Under the pieces are notes generated by a model that had not been told where the DNA came from, made no database searches, and saw nothing but the letters and a program-made list of their open reading frames with translations. 64,000 bases of DNA from JAOBAU01 sp034667465 (GTDB lineage: Bacteria; Acidobacteriota; Thermoanaerobaculia; Gp7-AA8): the NCBI GenBank assembly GCA_034667465.1, contig JAXDJV010000014.1, forward strand, positions 1-64,000, read 5' to 3'. Position numbers and translations under genes: made by a program. This document shows positions 63,689 through 64,000 of this stretch, piece by piece; positions within the stretch are counted from its first letter, which is position 1; every line of letters begins with the position of its first letter.

Positions 63689-64000
63689 ATGAATCGATTC
63701 GGCTATCCCGACCTCGGCATCGGACTCGGTCTCCGCACGACGCACTATTCGCACATTCTCGGCAATAGTCCGCCGGCCGGCTGGTTCGAAGCGCTGAGCG
63801 AAAACTATCTCGATACCGGCGGACGACCGGCGTTCGTGCTCGACAAAATCGCCGAACGCTATCCGGTCGTACTGCACGGCGTCTCGATGTCGATCGGCGG
63901 AACCGATCCGCTCGATTTCGATTACCTGCGCAAATTGAAAGCGCTCGCGAAGCGCGTCAATGCGCGCTGGATTTCCGATCATCTCTGCTGGACCGGAGTC
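63689..64000 (+). CDS. DUF692 / multinuclear non-heme iron oxidase (MNIO), 5' part
   Basis: The window ends inside this gene after 104 codons. The visible protein reads YPDLGIGLGLRTTHYSHIL, WFEALSENYLDTGG, VVLHGVSMSIGG and ARWISDHLCW, all characteristic of the DUF692 TIM-barrel family. These enzymes use two or three iron ions to modify cysteines or other residues in peptides, usually with a partner protein encoded next. The cysteine-rich gene just upstream is its likely substrate. Confidence 0.88.
   Translation, partial: MNRFGYPDLGIGLGLRTTHYSHILGNSPPAGWFEALSENYLDTGGRPAFVLDKIAERYPVVLHGVSMSIGGTDPLDFDYLRKLKALAKRVNARWISDHLCWTGV

Overview
The window is GC-rich and most probably comes from a soil- or sediment-type Acidobacteriota (Thermoanaerobaculia/Vicinamibacteria-like). 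That placement is an inference. It rests on a Pkn-type kinase with TolB-like and TPR parts, many secreted beta-sandwich repeat proteins, a TonB receptor with an N-terminal carboxypeptidase-regulatory domain, and short-leader promoters. No rRNA or single-copy marker gene is present to confirm it.

Layout. 1-6144: tail of a secreted repeat protein, a vapBC toxin-antitoxin pair, a secreted S9 peptidase and a cyclic-nucleotide-binding flavin reductase that lacks the thioredoxin-reductase cysteines. 6302-14891: a compact peptide-export locus. A 47-residue double-glycine precursor faces a six-gene operon encoding a cNMP-binding regulator, a membrane fusion protein, a C39 peptidase-ABC exporter, an NHLM ABC exporter, a LanC-like protein without zinc ligands and a sulfotransferase. 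15001-25857: a frameshifted Ser/Thr kinase, secreted proteins including a five-repeat lipase, and a LytTR/LytS two-component system. 25727-30794: a degraded LanB locus in which a C39 start is fused out of frame to the rear half of a LanC. 30891-31630: two halves of a tRNA-Glu flank a nucleotidyltransferase remnant. 31873-34812: a tail-anchored trypsin-VWA protein. 34813-37842: a repeat- and remnant-rich stretch with a membrane SH3 protein and an intact tRNA-Glu(CTC). 37843-50617: large secreted proteins, including a dockerin/cohesin neighbour pair and a 2294-residue gingipain-type (C25) protein.

50636-54890: a second peptide-maturation locus. It has a SPASM radical SAM enzyme, a 57-residue precursor ending in serine, an HprK-like kinase, an S26-type peptidase, a PqqD-like protein and a nucleotidyltransferase, with a divergent TonB receptor next to it. 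The kinase, nucleotidyltransferase and PqqD set is the one known from kinase-tailored lasso peptides, but here it accompanies a radical SAM enzyme. 57923-63154: a TPR protein, a nitroreductase, a YbaK deacylase, a hemerythrin, a small porin-like protein and an OmpR/EnvZ-type system. 63240-64000: a cysteine-rich exported peptide followed by a DUF692/MNIO enzyme, which would be a further peptide-modification system.

The dominant theme is ribosomally made, modified peptides. Three loci look intact or mostly so and one is decaying. The most interesting candidates are the sulfotransferase/NHLM locus, whose precursor core carries two tyrosines next to an aspartate, and the radical SAM/HprK locus. 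Both precursors are short enough to be missed by gene callers.
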